Below, one piece after another: positions 1-9,451 of a DNA stretch of 64,000 nt; the stretch's first letter is position 1; the number at the start of each line of letters is the position of its first letter. Below the pieces are notes generated by a model. That model had not been told where the DNA came from. It saw only the letters and a list, made by a program, of their open reading frames with translations, and did no database searches. Source of the stretch: Hellea sp. (GTDB taxonomy: Bacteria; Pseudomonadota; Alphaproteobacteria; Caulobacterales; Maricaulaceae). A program made the position numbers and the translations under genes. The stretch spans positions 1 to 64,000 of the forward strand of contig JABABK010000011.1 in the NCBI GenBank assembly GCA_014238285.1. The letters are read 5' to 3'.

Positions 1-68
1 GTTCATAGTCTTTCAATATTGCATCCGGTTTAGAATAGGATATATTCCGAAGCTTGCTTTTGTATCGC

Positions 69-1322
69 ATGTTCAATGTGAATGTTGTTAAATGTGTTGA
101 AGGCGCTGAAGGCGATGCTAACCGGGCGCGTAAAAAGGCTGAAAAGGCTCGAAGCCTGATTAGCTCAGTCGCGCTTGGCCGGATGATTTCGGCCCACGCC
201 GCTGAATCTAGCGGTGATAGCGCTGAAGCCATCAGTCATTACACAGCGTTGCTCGAAGATGAGCGAACAGACTCAGTTGGCCGACGTGGTTTGGCACAGC
301 AATATTTGACGACAGGTAACTTATCCGGCGCGATCGAACATGCAGGCGCGGAATATAGTGAAAACAAAAATGCGCGCTGGGCCTTTGAAATTCTACTCCA
401 GGCGCAGCTCTCGGATTATCGCTGGAAAGACGCCATTGAAACATTGGAAACGGCCCTTAGCCGCAAGCATGTAGATAAGGATGTAGCGCGTCGCCGCATT
501 GCAGTCCTAGACACGGCCATTGCCACCAAATTTGAAGATGAAGACAATATGGCAGGCGCCATTGATATGGCTCAGCGCGCTATTGCATCTGCGCCTGGAT
601 TTGCGCCAGCCGCCGCTTTGCTGGCGCGATTACTTGGCAAAGAAGGCGAACAGAAAAAAGCCATCTCAGTTTTAGAAAAAGCGTGGGGGAGAACGCCTCA
701 TCCCGCTTTATCGGCGGCATTTTTGGACCTTTTAGACAATGAAAGTGATAATGGACGCGCCAAGAAAGTTGCCCACTTTATCAAACAAAACCCGGAACAC
801 CGTGAAAGCCTATTATTACAGATCGAAGAAAAGCTGCGCACGGGCGATGCTGTTACCGCTTGGTCCATGCTCTCTCCTTTTGTTGTAGACGAGGATGCCA
901 CAGCGCGGCTCTGTTTGTTGGCCGCCGAAGCTGAAACCATGCTGTCTAATGAGGTCGATGCCAAAGTCTGGGCGCTTAGAGCGGCAACAGCGCCGGTCGA
1001 ACCCAACTGGGCCGATCTTGACCCGCAAGGCGATGCCTTTGATTATGTTGACCAAGATTGGCGGCGTCTCGTGCATTCCTTTGGTGAAAATGGTGAGCTT
1101 ATCCATCCACGATTTGAAATCGGGGCAGCGCGTCAGGGCGTGAATACGGATAGCAAGGCAAAGACGTCAAAACAAAGCGCGTCGGATATCCTCGACGGCG
1201 ATGCCGGCCCAGCCAGACAGCCAGATGATCCCGGCGTTGATAAGAGTGTCGATAAAGACCTCGACACGGATGACCTGGCTATGCGCCTTGATAACCTGCT
1301 TGGGGATAAGTCTAAATCCTAG
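69..1322 (+). CDS. hemY: HemY-like TPR protein, C-terminal part (5' end cut off or frameshifted)
   Basis: The product is a helical, TPR-rich protein that matches the C-terminal part of alphaproteobacterial HemY, an inner-membrane protein historically grouped with haem biosynthesis. Visible signs are Ala/Glu-rich paired helices, a GDANRARKKAEKAR stretch as in the first repeat, and the closing pattern EPNWADLDPQG ... DWRRLVHSFGENG ... LIHPRFE. The two N-terminal membrane helices normal for HemY are missing. The frame is closed by stops at 6-8 and 36-38, and neither ATG 69 nor TTG 54 has a good ribosome-binding site. Another frame (from base 2 to about 95) reads RIGYIPKLAFVSHVQ, which resembles the linker after the HemY membrane helices. 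The likeliest reading is therefore a hemY gene with a frameshift near 60-100, its start lying outside the window. Family assignment is fairly sure; the start is not. Confidence 0.7.
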   Translation: MFNVNVVKCVEGAEGDANRARKKAEKARSLISSVALGRMISAHAAESSGDSAEAISHYTALLEDERTDSVGRRGLAQQYLTTGNLSGAIEHAGAEYSENKNARWAFEILLQAQLSDYRWKDAIETLETALSRKHVDKDVARRRIAVLDTAIATKFEDEDNMAGAIDMAQRAIASAPGFAPAAALLARLLGKEGEQKKAISVLEKAWGRTPHPALSAAFLDLLDNESDNGRAKKVAHFIKQNPEHRESLLLQIEEKLRTGDAVTAWSMLSPFVVDEDATARLCLLAAEAETMLSNEVDAKVWALRAATAPVEPNWADLDPQGDAFDYVDQDWRRLVHSFGENGELIHPRFEIGAARQGVNTDSKAKTSKQSASDILDGDAGPARQPDDPGVDKSVDKDLDTDDLAMRLDNLLGDKSKS

Positions 1323-1329
1323 TTTAGCT

Positions 1330-2808
1330 CTAACTCAAAACCCGCTTCACAGCATTATTCCATCCGCTGAGTAATCCACTTCGTGCGTCGTCTTTCATGG
1401 CGGGTGTGAAGTGTGAGTCTCTTTGCCAGTTTTCGCGCACATCTTCCAGTGAGTCGTACAACCCAGCTTTTAGACCTGCGAGATAAGCTGCGCCAAGGGC
1501 GGTGGTTTCGAGAACCTTTGGGCGCTCGACGGGAATGTCTAAAATGTCGGAGAGGAATTGCACCATCCAGCTATTTTGAACCATGCCGCCATCGACCCGT
1601 AATGAGCTCGGCTTGACGCCGTCTTCGGCCATGGCAGAAAATAGGTCATGAGTTTGGTAGACCACGCTTTCAACGGCGGAGCGGGCCACATGTTCTGGGG
1701 TTGTGTCGCGGGTAATCCCGAAAAGGCCCCCGCGGGCATCCGGGTCCCAATGTGGCGCACCAAGACCCGTGAATGCTGGCACTAGATAGACGCCGTGATT
1801 ATGAGTGAGACCGCTGGCCATGGCTTCGGTTTCTGCTGCGTCTTTGATGATCTTGAGGCCATCGCGTAGCCACTGCACCGCCGCGCCCGCGATGAAAATC
1901 GAGCCTTCAAGAGCATAAGTTGTCTTGCCATTAAGGCGATAACATACGGTCGAAAGTAAGCGGTTCTTGGAGGTGATACATTCGCTACCCGTATTTAAAA
2001 TAACAAAGCAGCCCGTGCCGTAAGTACTTTTAATATCGCCGGGCTTAAAACATGCTTGCCCAATGGCGGCGGCCTGTTGATCGCCCGCGACGCCGAGAAT
2101 TGGAATGGATTCGCCCAGCAAGTTTTTATCCGTTTGGCCGTAATCATCGGCGCAGTCCCTAACATCTGGTAGGACAGAGGCCGGGACATCAAAAAGCTGT
2201 AAAAGCTCCGCGTCCCAATCCTGAGTGTGGATATTGAAGAGGTTGGTTCGGCTGGCATTGGTCGCGTCGGTTGCATGAATCTTGCCGCCTGTTAAGCGGT
2301 AGATCAGAAAGCTATCCACGGTGCCAAAGGCAAGCTCTCCAGAATTGGCCCGCTCCCGCGCGCCGTCCACTTGATCGAGTATCCAGGCCGCTTTGGTTGA
2401 GCTGAAATAAGGATCAAGCAATAGACCTGTCTTGGCGTTAAGCGCCTCTTCGTCATAGCGCGATTTCAGCCTTCTACAAATTTCGGCGGTGCGCCGATCT
2501 TGCCAGACAATAGCGTTATAAATTGGTTTACCCGTGGCTCGATCCCAGATAATTGTGGTTTCCCGCTGGTTGGTAATGCCGATGGCGGCGATCTTTGCGT
2601 CGATCTTTTTGGTGAAAGCATAGGCGTCTTTGAGGGTCGATAAAGTCGTATCCCATATCGCTTCCGGGTTATGCTCGACCCATCCGTCTTGCGGATAGAT
2701 TTGCGGAAACTCCTGCTGTGCCGTGAAAAGAATTTCGCCCTTCTGGCTAAAGACAAGCGTGCGGGAACTGGTAGTGCCTTGATCGATAGAAAGAATAACA
2801 GTGGTCAT
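1330..2808 (-). CDS. glpK: Glycerol kinase
   Basis: The enzyme phosphorylates glycerol with ATP to sn-glycerol-3-phosphate in the cytoplasm. The 492-residue length is normal for the FGGY-kinase family. The N-terminal phosphate-binding motif DQGTTSSR is present at about residues 8-15, and the second half carries GDQQAA, GTGCF and the family-typical [11 protein letters not shown] 2808 is preceded by AGGA about 13 bases upstream. It converges on the hemY-like gene, with seven bases between the stops. No glycerol facilitator or glycerol-3-phosphate dehydrogenase gene lies beside it, so transport and oxidation must be encoded elsewhere. The FGGY family also includes sugar kinases, but overall similarity is to GlpK throughout. 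Confidence 0.96.
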   Translation of the reverse strand: MTTVILSIDQGTTSSRTLVFSQKGEILFTAQQEFPQIYPQDGWVEHNPEAIWDTTLSTLKDAYAFTKKIDAKIAAIGITNQRETTIIWDRATGKPIYNAIVWQDRRTAEICRRLKSRYDEEALNAKTGLLLDPYFSSTKAAWILDQVDGARERANSGELAFGTVDSFLIYRLTGGKIHATDATNASRTNLFNIHTQDWDAELLQLFDVPASVLPDVRDCADDYGQTDKNLLGESIPILGVAGDQQAAAIGQACFKPGDIKSTYGTGCFVILNTGSECITSKNRLLSTVCYRLNGKTTYALEGSIFIAGAAVQWLRDGLKIIKDAAETEAMASGLTHNHGVYLVPAFTGLGAPHWDPDARGGLFGITRDTTPEHVARSAVESVVYQTHDLFSAMAEDGVKPSSLRVDGGMVQNSWMVQFLSDILDIPVERPKVLETTALGAAYLAGLKAGLYDSLEDVRENWQRDSHFTPAMKDDARSGLLSGWNNAVKRVLS

Positions 2809-2892
2809 AATGCGTTGTCCTATAGCTTGCCTTGTTGGTCAAATTGATTTTGTGGCTATTGGGCGATATTCCTATTTGTGGTAGACTTAGCT

Positions 2893-3312
2893 ATGTCCAA
2901 ATACACACAGTTTTTCGCCTATGAGCATGTCGAGGGCTCTCACAAACTCTATCGACTGACCGAAGAGTTACAATGGGATATCGGGGCTAAGGGGTCGGGT
3001 TGGGTGTTAATTGTTGAAAAATACCGCGTGTTTGATATTTCCGTGCCGCGCTGGCTTGAATGGCTGCAAAGCCCCCATGATCCTTGCGTGCTGTTGGCGG
3101 CTTGCATTCATGATGAGATTCTAAACCGCAAACATGATGTCGGATTTGCGGCGGCTGAATTCCGCCGAGGTCTATTGGCTCGAAATTTAAATCCGCTTAA
3201 AGCTTGGATTTGGTTCTTGGCCGTATTGGTTTGGACGGCTTGCGGCCGGATGATTAACCGCCGCCAGCGCAGCTTCTCCGAAAAGCCTGCATTTATCGAA
3301 AAATCAACGTAA
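2893..3312 (+). CDS. DUF1353 family protein
   Basis: This is a small protein of unknown function. It shows the DUF1353 pattern: a beta-rich first half, then DISVPRWLEWL, then a conserved AACIHDEIL followed by an Arg/Asp-containing helix (RKHDVGFAAAEFRRGLL). A hydrophobic segment WIWFLAVLVWTAC near residues 105-118 may be a membrane anchor. ATG 2893 is chosen because family members begin shortly before the first beta strand; a GTG at 2878 would add five residues. DUF1353 proteins occur in phages and in bacterial chromosomes, and their role is not settled. Neighbours give no functional clue. Confidence 0.72.
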   Translation: MSKYTQFFAYEHVEGSHKLYRLTEELQWDIGAKGSGWVLIVEKYRVFDISVPRWLEWLQSPHDPCVLLAACIHDEILNRKHDVGFAAAEFRRGLLARNLNPLKAWIWFLAVLVWTACGRMINRRQRSFSEKPAFIEKST

Positions 3313-3490
3313 TTTCATTTTAAGAGAGGGTGTAACATGCGTGACGGAGATCACACTGAGTCTATTTGACATGTGTTAGAGATGACTTGACCCTAAGAGC
3401 TTGAATTGCCATCACGGTTTACTAAAGAAAATATGTAAAATGGGGAAAGCACATGCATATGGATCGCTTTACGTCAAAGACGATACGCCC

Positions 3491-5017
3491 ATGACTTCTC
3501 AAATAGACAATCTCAAAACCTACGAAGCGGCCGTCTCTGCGCTTTCCTCTGATCCTGATGATTTATCCCGCAAACATGCGGCTGTTCTGGCGCTAGCACG
3601 GGCGGGTTCCTTGGATTTCGCTCTGTCGGAATATATGCGGCTTGGGATGAACGACATTCGGCATCATGAAGATATCATGGCGCTGGGCGGACGGCTTTAT
3701 AAGGATTTGTATCTTGCGCATCAGGGCCAAGACGCCAAAGAATTTGCGCGGTTATCGGCCGAGAAATATGAAGACGCCTATCAAGATACGAGCGGGTTTT
3801 ACTCCGGCATAAACGCGGCGACCATGTCATTGCTCGGCGGTGTTCCTGCGAAAATGATCCAGATGCGGGCGCAACGCCTTTTAGAAATTTTACCCGCCAG
3901 CGCGGATATAGAAAACGACGTCTATTTTACCGAAGCCACGCGCGCCGAAGCGTATTTTTTACTGGCTGAAACAGACAAAGCCTGGGCCAGCCTTCAACGC
4001 GCGATAAATTATGATCCGCTGAATTTCACCGCTCATGCTTCGACCCTTAAACAATTTGCGATGATTGCGCGCGCGCGCGGTGATGATGTCACTTGGCTAT
4101 CCGAATTTACACCGCCTAAAGCGGTTCAATTTGCGGGCCATATTTTCGGCTACGAAGGGGAGGTGGACGGCGTCCCGGTTTTATCGCAAGCCATAACATA
4201 TGAGCTGGCCGAGAAAATTTCTGATATCATTCAAGTCAACGATATCGGGTTTGGCTATGGCGCTTTAGCGGCGGGTTCAGATATCATGATTGCCGAGAGT
4301 CTTTTGGAGGAAGGCGGGGAACTTCATGTGATTTTACCTGTTGCTAGAAATAGTTTTATCGCAGCGTCTGTGGCGCCATTTGGCGAGTCTTGGGTCGCGC
4401 GTTTTGATGCCTGTATGACGAGCGCGACTTCGATCACTATTTTTGATGATCACGGCGCGTGGCCGGATCATATGCTTCAGCACAGAGGCAGCATCATGGC
4501 TATGGGGGGCGCTATTCGTCGATCAGATGAGCTTGCGATTAAGGCTGGGCAGCTTCTGGTCTGGAACGGCGAAAAGGGGGCTCAGGGCACGGCCTTTGAC
4601 GCGCAGCTTTGGCATGATAGCGGACGTCCGCAATATATCTTGGCCTATCCGTGGGCGCGAAATGTCAAACCTCACGGCACGGTACAATCCGATTATCACT
4701 ATCAAGCCGTCCTAAGCCGCTCGGGCGGCGGCAATACCATCGTTTTTGACGACTTGAGTGAGGCTTTAAAAGCGGCGACCGAAGCACGCCAAGGTACACC
4801 AGATATCATGCAAGGTATTTCGGTAAAATTGCGAAGCTCGGCAAAACGGGATGCCGCAGAATATCCAGATTTATGTAGCGCTCTACCGGGGGCTATTCAT
4901 GTGGATGAACTGGCGGCCAATTATATCGCTGTACATCATGGCGCGGATTATAAAGTCAGTTTTATGGGGCTGACAGATCAAGGCTTGCGGGTTTTTGCCT
5001 TGCAAGAACGCGGCTGA
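3491..5017 (+). CDS. TPR protein with Rossmann-like C-terminal domain, paired with a Crp regulator
   Basis: The N-terminal half is helical and TPR-like: a DDLSRKHAAVLALARAG repeat, then YFLLAETDKAWASLQRA, about residues 10-215. A Rossmann-like region follows (FAGHIFGYEG, then GYGALAAGSD, ESLLEEGGELHVILP). From memory, this combination resembles TPR regions found next to or fused with class III adenylate cyclases in alphaproteobacteria. Here no cyclase catalytic domain can be seen. The gene ends one base before the ATG of a Crp/Fnr regulator, so the two are surely co-transcribed. Sensing or producing a nucleotide signal for that regulator is an inference. ATG 3491 is chosen because the residues upstream of it in the same frame look non-coding. 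Confidence 0.6.
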   Translation: MTSQIDNLKTYEAAVSALSSDPDDLSRKHAAVLALARAGSLDFALSEYMRLGMNDIRHHEDIMALGGRLYKDLYLAHQGQDAKEFARLSAEKYEDAYQDTSGFYSGINAATMSLLGGVPAKMIQMRAQRLLEILPASADIENDVYFTEATRAEAYFLLAETDKAWASLQRAINYDPLNFTAHASTLKQFAMIARARGDDVTWLSEFTPPKAVQFAGHIFGYEGEVDGVPVLSQAITYELAEKISDIIQVNDIGFGYGALAAGSDIMIAESLLEEGGELHVILPVARNSFIAASVAPFGESWVARFDACMTSATSITIFDDHGAWPDHMLQHRGSIMAMGGAIRRSDELAIKAGQLLVWNGEKGAQGTAFDAQLWHDSGRPQYILAYPWARNVKPHGTVQSDYHYQAVLSRSGGGNTIVFDDLSEALKAATEARQGTPDIMQGISVKLRSSAKRDAAEYPDLCSALPGAIHVDELAANYIAVHHGADYKVSFMGLTDQGLRVFALQERG

Positions 5018-5018
5018 G

Positions 5019-5678
5019 ATGAGCGCCGATAATCAAAGTTTAGGCGACACATCCATATTGCCCGAAATCGTGCGGGCCTTGGCCATAGATAAGGCCTATG
5101 CCATCAATAACGTCATCCACCATCAGGATGAAATATTTCAGCATATTTGCTTTATTCAATCGGGCCGCGCGTTTGCGCTCTCCTTTGACATTGAGGGCGA
5201 AGAGACTTGGATCGCCGAATTTGGCCCCGGTCAATTTATGGGGTGCACGGCTTTGTTCTATGAACAGGCATCATCTTATCAAATTGTGGCAAAAACACCG
5301 CTCAGAGGGTTGTTATTCTCACGCCAGAGGTTCCGAGCTTTGATGCAGGAGCATCCAGAGCTAAACAATATGGTCATTGCCGATCTATCTCGGCAAATTG
5401 CGAACCTCACACGGGCCAAAATTGATACTCATAGATTATCCATGCGGGGACAGATCATCTCAGAACTTTCGCGCATGGCACGCCCTGTTGGGAAAGACCC
5501 GGATACATTCATTATCCGGCCAAGACCCATATTTTCCGAACTTGCCCTACGTCTAGGCTCTAGTCGCGAAACCGTTTCTAGAACTGTCAGCAGCTTGGTG
5601 AAAAAGGAAATCTTGATGCGGACAACAGGTGCGCTTGTTGTTCCAGATCCGAAAGTTTTAGCCCGTGAGATTGGGTAG
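5019..5678 (+). CDS. Crp/Fnr family transcriptional regulator
   Basis: This is a cytoplasmic DNA-binding regulator of about 219 residues. The N-terminal half is a cNMP-binding-type beta-roll (FIQSGRAFALSF, then FGPGQFMGCTALF). A dimer helix and a C-terminal winged helix follow, with recognition helix SSRETVSRTVSSLVKK at about residues 177-192. The N-terminal cysteine cluster of FNR is absent, and the usual cAMP-binding signature with Arg-Ser is replaced by GCTALFYEQASSY, so the ligand may not be cAMP. ATG 5019 starts one base after the stop of the preceding TPR gene, implying translational coupling. The target genes are unknown. Confidence 0.85.
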   Translation: MSADNQSLGDTSILPEIVRALAIDKAYAINNVIHHQDEIFQHICFIQSGRAFALSFDIEGEETWIAEFGPGQFMGCTALFYEQASSYQIVAKTPLRGLLFSRQRFRALMQEHPELNNMVIADLSRQIANLTRAKIDTHRLSMRGQIISELSRMARPVGKDPDTFIIRPRPIFSELALRLGSSRETVSRTVSSLVKKEILMRTTGALVVPDPKVLAREIG

Positions 5679-5774
5679 GGTAGTTTTGATGCCTGAAGTA
5701 TAAACTTGCCATTTGTCGTCAAAGCGACTTGCACGCCCCGCCCGATTAGCCTAGATAGCGCCAATCCTTGATCC

Positions 5775-5851
<77 letters not shown>

Positions 5852-5926
5852 TTAAAAGAGATATTCGTTTGAAATTTTCTCTTTAAGCCCCTTGCGATTT
5901 TAGAAGCGGCGCTGCACATAGCTTTC

Positions 5927-6925
5927 ATGAAGACTTTACGTGGAATTTTATTATCTGGATTAGCCGTTTGTTTGGTTTTGCCTATCTTGTCGGCCTGCGC
6001 GCCGGGTGAGGGCGTTAAGGATAAACTTGAAGCCGCTCATGAGCGCAATGACGCGCCGCCGATCTGGGTCGTGAAAGATCATGACAGCAAACTGTTTTTG
6101 TTTGGCACGGTGCACCTTTTACCGACAGATGTGAGCTGGCAAAAAGACGATATGAAAGCTGTCTTTGATGAGGCGGGCACGGTTTTCTTTGAGCTGGATA
6201 ATAGCGGGCAGGCCAATCTGGATATTGTGATTTTGACCCAGCAGCTTGGACTGCTCTCTGGTGGCAATCAGTTGTCAGAGCGGCTTGATCCTTATCAGCT
6301 TAAACTCCTAGAAGCGGTTTGTCATAATGGTGATGTGCCCTTGGCGGTGCTCGATACAATGAAGCCATGGCTTGCCAGTGAAATGCTGACAATTATCGCG
6401 GCGCAGGCAGCAGGGCTATCAGCAGATTTATCCCCGGACGAGACTTTGAAAAACCGGGCGACTAGGCAAAAGAAAAACGTACTGTATCTAGATGATGCCG
6501 AGACACAAATACGCGCCAGTGCTGATCTACCCGATTATGTTCAGATGGATTTATTCATTGAATCCATGGAGCGTTATAATAGCCTTGGAGATGAGCTTAA
6601 AACGATCGCCAGTAGCTGGGCTAAAGGTGACGTTAATACGCTTCGGGTTGTGGGGGCAAATTCGCTTAAGGAAAAATCCCCTGAGCTTTATGAGGCTCTT
6701 ATTGTAAAGAGAAACGAAAACTGGACTCGGCAATTTTTGAAATTCTTAGATGAAAGTGGTACAGGATTTGCAGCCATAGGCATGGGGCATTTGCTCGGCG
6801 ATGACAGTCTTCAAAACATGCTGCGAGATCAGGGTTACACGGTCTCTCGGCATTATGCCTTTCAAGGCGAGCAAGTGATTAAGGCGAGCACGCTTAATAG
6901 TGTGAACTCTGATGCGGAAGAATAG
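5927..6925 (+). CDS. TraB/GumN family lipoprotein
   Basis: The 332-residue protein begins with a lipoprotein signal peptide (MKTLRGILLSGLAVCLVL, lipobox LSAC), so it should be anchored in the cell envelope. The mature part is TraB/GumN-like: IWVVKDHDSKLFLFGTVHLL with the family GTVH motif near residue 62, a FFELDNS segment, and a C-terminal GMGHLLGDDSL. The family contains putative metal-dependent proteases of the Tiki/TraB clan, but the bacterial members have no firmly known substrate. manC starts eight bases after its stop, so co-transcription is likely. GumN itself is linked to polysaccharide loci, which would fit that neighbour, but this is inference. Confidence 0.88.
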   Translation: MKTLRGILLSGLAVCLVLPILSACAPGEGVKDKLEAAHERNDAPPIWVVKDHDSKLFLFGTVHLLPTDVSWQKDDMKAVFDEAGTVFFELDNSGQANLDIVILTQQLGLLSGGNQLSERLDPYQLKLLEAVCHNGDVPLAVLDTMKPWLASEMLTIIAAQAAGLSADLSPDETLKNRATRQKKNVLYLDDAETQIRASADLPDYVQMDLFIESMERYNSLGDELKTIASSWAKGDVNTLRVVGANSLKEKSPELYEALIVKRNENWTRQFLKFLDESGTGFAAIGMGHLLGDDSLQNMLRDQGYTVSRHYAFQGEQVIKASTLNSVNSDAEE

Positions 6926-6933
6926 GACGCAGC

Positions 6934-8013
6934 ATGACTAATATTATACCGGTTATTATGTCGGGCGGCGCGGGTAGTCGTCTTTGGCCTTTATCAAGGC
7001 AAGCTATGCCAAAGCAGTTGTTACCGCTCGTGACAGAGCAAACCATGGTGCAAGAAACGGCCGAGCGGTTTGACGGCGATATATTCACTGACCCGGTCTT
7101 TATTTGTAATGCTTTGCATGTGGATGGCATTCGCGCTCAAATGGCCGAGATTGGCCGGGATGTGAGTGCCTTTATTGTAGAGCCTGTCGGCCGCAATACG
7201 GCGCCGTGTGCTGTGGTTGCTGCGGTGCATGCTGCAGCGCAGGATGAGGAGGCGCTTGTCATGCTGGTCCCTGCGGATCATCACGTGAAAAAGCCGGAAA
7301 AATTCAGAGATGTGATTGCAAAGGCCATTCCGACAGCTAAAGCCGGCTATTTGGTGACCTTTGGCATAACGCCGGATGGTCCTGAAACGGGCTATGGTTA
7401 TATCGCCCAGGGCGAGGCGCTAGAAGAGGGTGTTTACAAGGTTGATGCATTTGCCGAGAAGCCGGATTTAGAAACAGCAAAGGCCTATTTAGAAGAAGGC
7501 CGATATGCTTGGAATGCCGGCATTTTTCTGTTTTCTCCTGAGAGTTTTTTGGGTGAAGCGCAGTCTTATGCGAGCGAAATCGCGACCGAGGCCAAGAAGG
7601 CCTATGAGCGCGCGAGCCACAACGGCAATGTGATTGATCTTAACAAAGAGATTTTTGCGGCCTGCCCATCTGAGTCTATTGACTATGCAATTATGGAGCA
7701 AACTAATAAGGCGGCGATTGTGCCGTGTGAAATTGGCTGGAATGATATCGGGTCATACACGTCGCTTCAGGCGGCTCGCGCCGAAATTAAAAGCGATGAT
7801 CAAGGCAATGCCATTAATGGCTCCGTTATGGTGGAGGCGTCCGAAAACTGTTTGGTTCATACGGATAGTCTGCCCGTTAGTATAATTGGCCTGTCCAATG
7901 TCGGCGTCATTGTTCATGAGGGTGAAGTAATGGTGGTCGCGCTTGATCAAGCTCAAGTCGTGAAAAAAATTGTGACCCGGTTAAAAGATAGCGGCGAAAC
8001 ACACCGTCTTTAA
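6934..8013 (+). CDS. manC: Mannose-1-phosphate guanylyltransferase
   Basis: The enzyme makes GDP-mannose from mannose-1-phosphate and GTP, feeding surface polysaccharide synthesis. The N-terminus carries the nucleotidyltransferase signature SGGAGSRLWPLSRQAMPKQL at about residues 10-29. Later come FAEKPDLETA, WNAGIFLFSP and IDYAIMEQT, all typical of the family, and EIGWNDIGSYTSL near residue 265. At 359 residues it is the single-domain form, without the C-terminal phosphomannose isomerase domain of two-domain ManC proteins. It lies eight bases after the TraB-like gene and 39 bases before the glmM start, suggesting an operon for sugar-nucleotide supply. Confidence 0.93.
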   Translation: MTNIIPVIMSGGAGSRLWPLSRQAMPKQLLPLVTEQTMVQETAERFDGDIFTDPVFICNALHVDGIRAQMAEIGRDVSAFIVEPVGRNTAPCAVVAAVHAAAQDEEALVMLVPADHHVKKPEKFRDVIAKAIPTAKAGYLVTFGITPDGPETGYGYIAQGEALEEGVYKVDAFAEKPDLETAKAYLEEGRYAWNAGIFLFSPESFLGEAQSYASEIATEAKKAYERASHNGNVIDLNKEIFAACPSESIDYAIMEQTNKAAIVPCEIGWNDIGSYTSLQAARAEIKSDDQGNAINGSVMVEASENCLVHTDSLPVSIIGLSNVGVIVHEGEVMVVALDQAQVVKKIVTRLKDSGETHRL

Positions 8014-8052
8014 TAACATCGAAATAAAGCTTTGATATTTTCAAAAGTGAAT

Positions 8053-9393
8053 ATGGCTAAAAGTAAAAAATACTTCGGTACGGACGGAATTCGCGGCAAG
8101 GCGGGTGAGGGTAAGCTCTCTAAGGATATGGTTGCGCGCCTGGCGCGTTGCATCGGGTATTATCTTACGCAGCACAAATCTGACCCGGTTGTCATCATTG
8201 GCCGAGATACCCGTGAGTCTGGTCACTGGATGGAAGAGGCTTTAGTTGAAGGCTTGCAGGCTTTTGGCGTAACAGTCTATTTGCTCGGCGTGATTCCGAC
8301 GGCGGCAATATCTTATTTAACAGCCGATAAAAATGCTGAGCTCGGGATAGTGATTACGGCATCGCACAATCCCTATTGGGATAATGGGATTAAATTTTTT
8401 GGCCCCGATGGGCGTAAGCTTGATGACGATTTCGAAACAGCGATCGAGGCTTTGCTTGATACTGATGTTAGTTTGCCAAAAGGTAAGGAACGGTCAGTTC
8501 AATGTGTTGAAGGCCTTAAACAGAGTTATCAGGAAAAACTTGTAGGAACGCTTGAACTGGCAGGAGCATTAGCTGGACTATCCGTTGTCGTCGACTGCGC
8601 AAATGGATCGGCATTTGAAACCGCGCCGGCAATATTGCACGCGCTGGGGGTTGAAGATTTAACGGTTATTGGCGCTTCACCTGATGGGTTGAATATCAAC
8701 CGTGATTGCGGCTCAACGCACCCCGAAAAGATGTGTGAAATGGTCCGTCAAAAAAAGGCCGATGTTGGAATTGCTTTGGACGGGGATGCTGACCGATTGA
8801 TCATGTGCGATGAAAAAGGCGACATTATTGACGGTGATCAAATCATGGGGGCTTTGGTTCTGTCATGGCAGGCTAAAAATCAATTAGTTAAGCCAGTGCT
8901 CGTGGCAACTGTGATGTCGAATTTAGGCCTAGAACGTCTTATGGATAAACAAGGTATTGAGTTTATCCGCACGGGCGTCGGTGATCGGTTTGTAGCGGCT
9001 GCTATGCTAAAAAATGGATATAATCTGGGCGGGGAACAATCCGGACATATACTCATGCCCGATTACCTACCAACAGGGGATGGCATGCTGGCCGCGATAC
9101 AGATTTTATCAGTTCTGGCGGAATCAAAAAACTTAGCGAGTCAGGCATTGCGGCTCTTTGAACCTGTGCCGCAGCTATTGGTCAATGTTCGGTATGACGG
9201 GCAATCGCCTTTGCATAACTCAAAGGTTGTATCGGCGATAAATCGAGCTGAAATACAGTTCGAAGGACAAGGTCGGCTACTCATTCGGGCATCAGGGACT
9301 GAACCTGTCATTCGCGTTATGGCAGAGGGTGATAATCCTGACCAAGTTCACGAAATTGTCCACAATCTAGCGGATGTGATCCGAAAAGCTTGA
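8053..9393 (+). CDS. glmM: Phosphoglucosamine mutase
   Basis: GlmM converts glucosamine-6-phosphate to glucosamine-1-phosphate on the route to UDP-GlcNAc, peptidoglycan and LPS. The 446-residue product opens with KYFGTDGIRGKAGEG and has the active-site phosphoserine loop ITASHNPYWDNG near residue 100. The metal-binding loop DGDADR lies near residue 243, and the sugar-binding and phosphate loops GGEQSGH and IRASGTEPVIRVM follow. ATG 8053 is chosen because the family begins just before YFGTDGIRG; TTG 8032 would add seven unlikely residues. In many alphaproteobacteria glmM follows ftsH or folP; here it follows manC, so some phosphomannomutase activity is conceivable but unproven. Confidence 0.93.
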   Translation: MAKSKKYFGTDGIRGKAGEGKLSKDMVARLARCIGYYLTQHKSDPVVIIGRDTRESGHWMEEALVEGLQAFGVTVYLLGVIPTAAISYLTADKNAELGIVITASHNPYWDNGIKFFGPDGRKLDDDFETAIEALLDTDVSLPKGKERSVQCVEGLKQSYQEKLVGTLELAGALAGLSVVVDCANGSAFETAPAILHALGVEDLTVIGASPDGLNINRDCGSTHPEKMCEMVRQKKADVGIALDGDADRLIMCDEKGDIIDGDQIMGALVLSWQAKNQLVKPVLVATVMSNLGLERLMDKQGIEFIRTGVGDRFVAAAMLKNGYNLGGEQSGHILMPDYLPTGDGMLAAIQILSVLAESKNLASQALRLFEPVPQLLVNVRYDGQSPLHNSKVVSAINRAEIQFEGQGRLLIRASGTEPVIRVMAEGDNPDQVHEIVHNLADVIRKA

Positions 9394-9451
9394 TTTAATA
9401 GCTTTAACTGCGACTTGCCATTTCAAGTGAATCAGCGGAATTTCTGTTTAT

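Noticed and set aside
5853-5886. AAAGAGA/TCTCTTT pairing after tRNA-Arg as a terminator
   Set aside because: Only a seven-base AT-rich stem with a 16-base loop and no T run after it.
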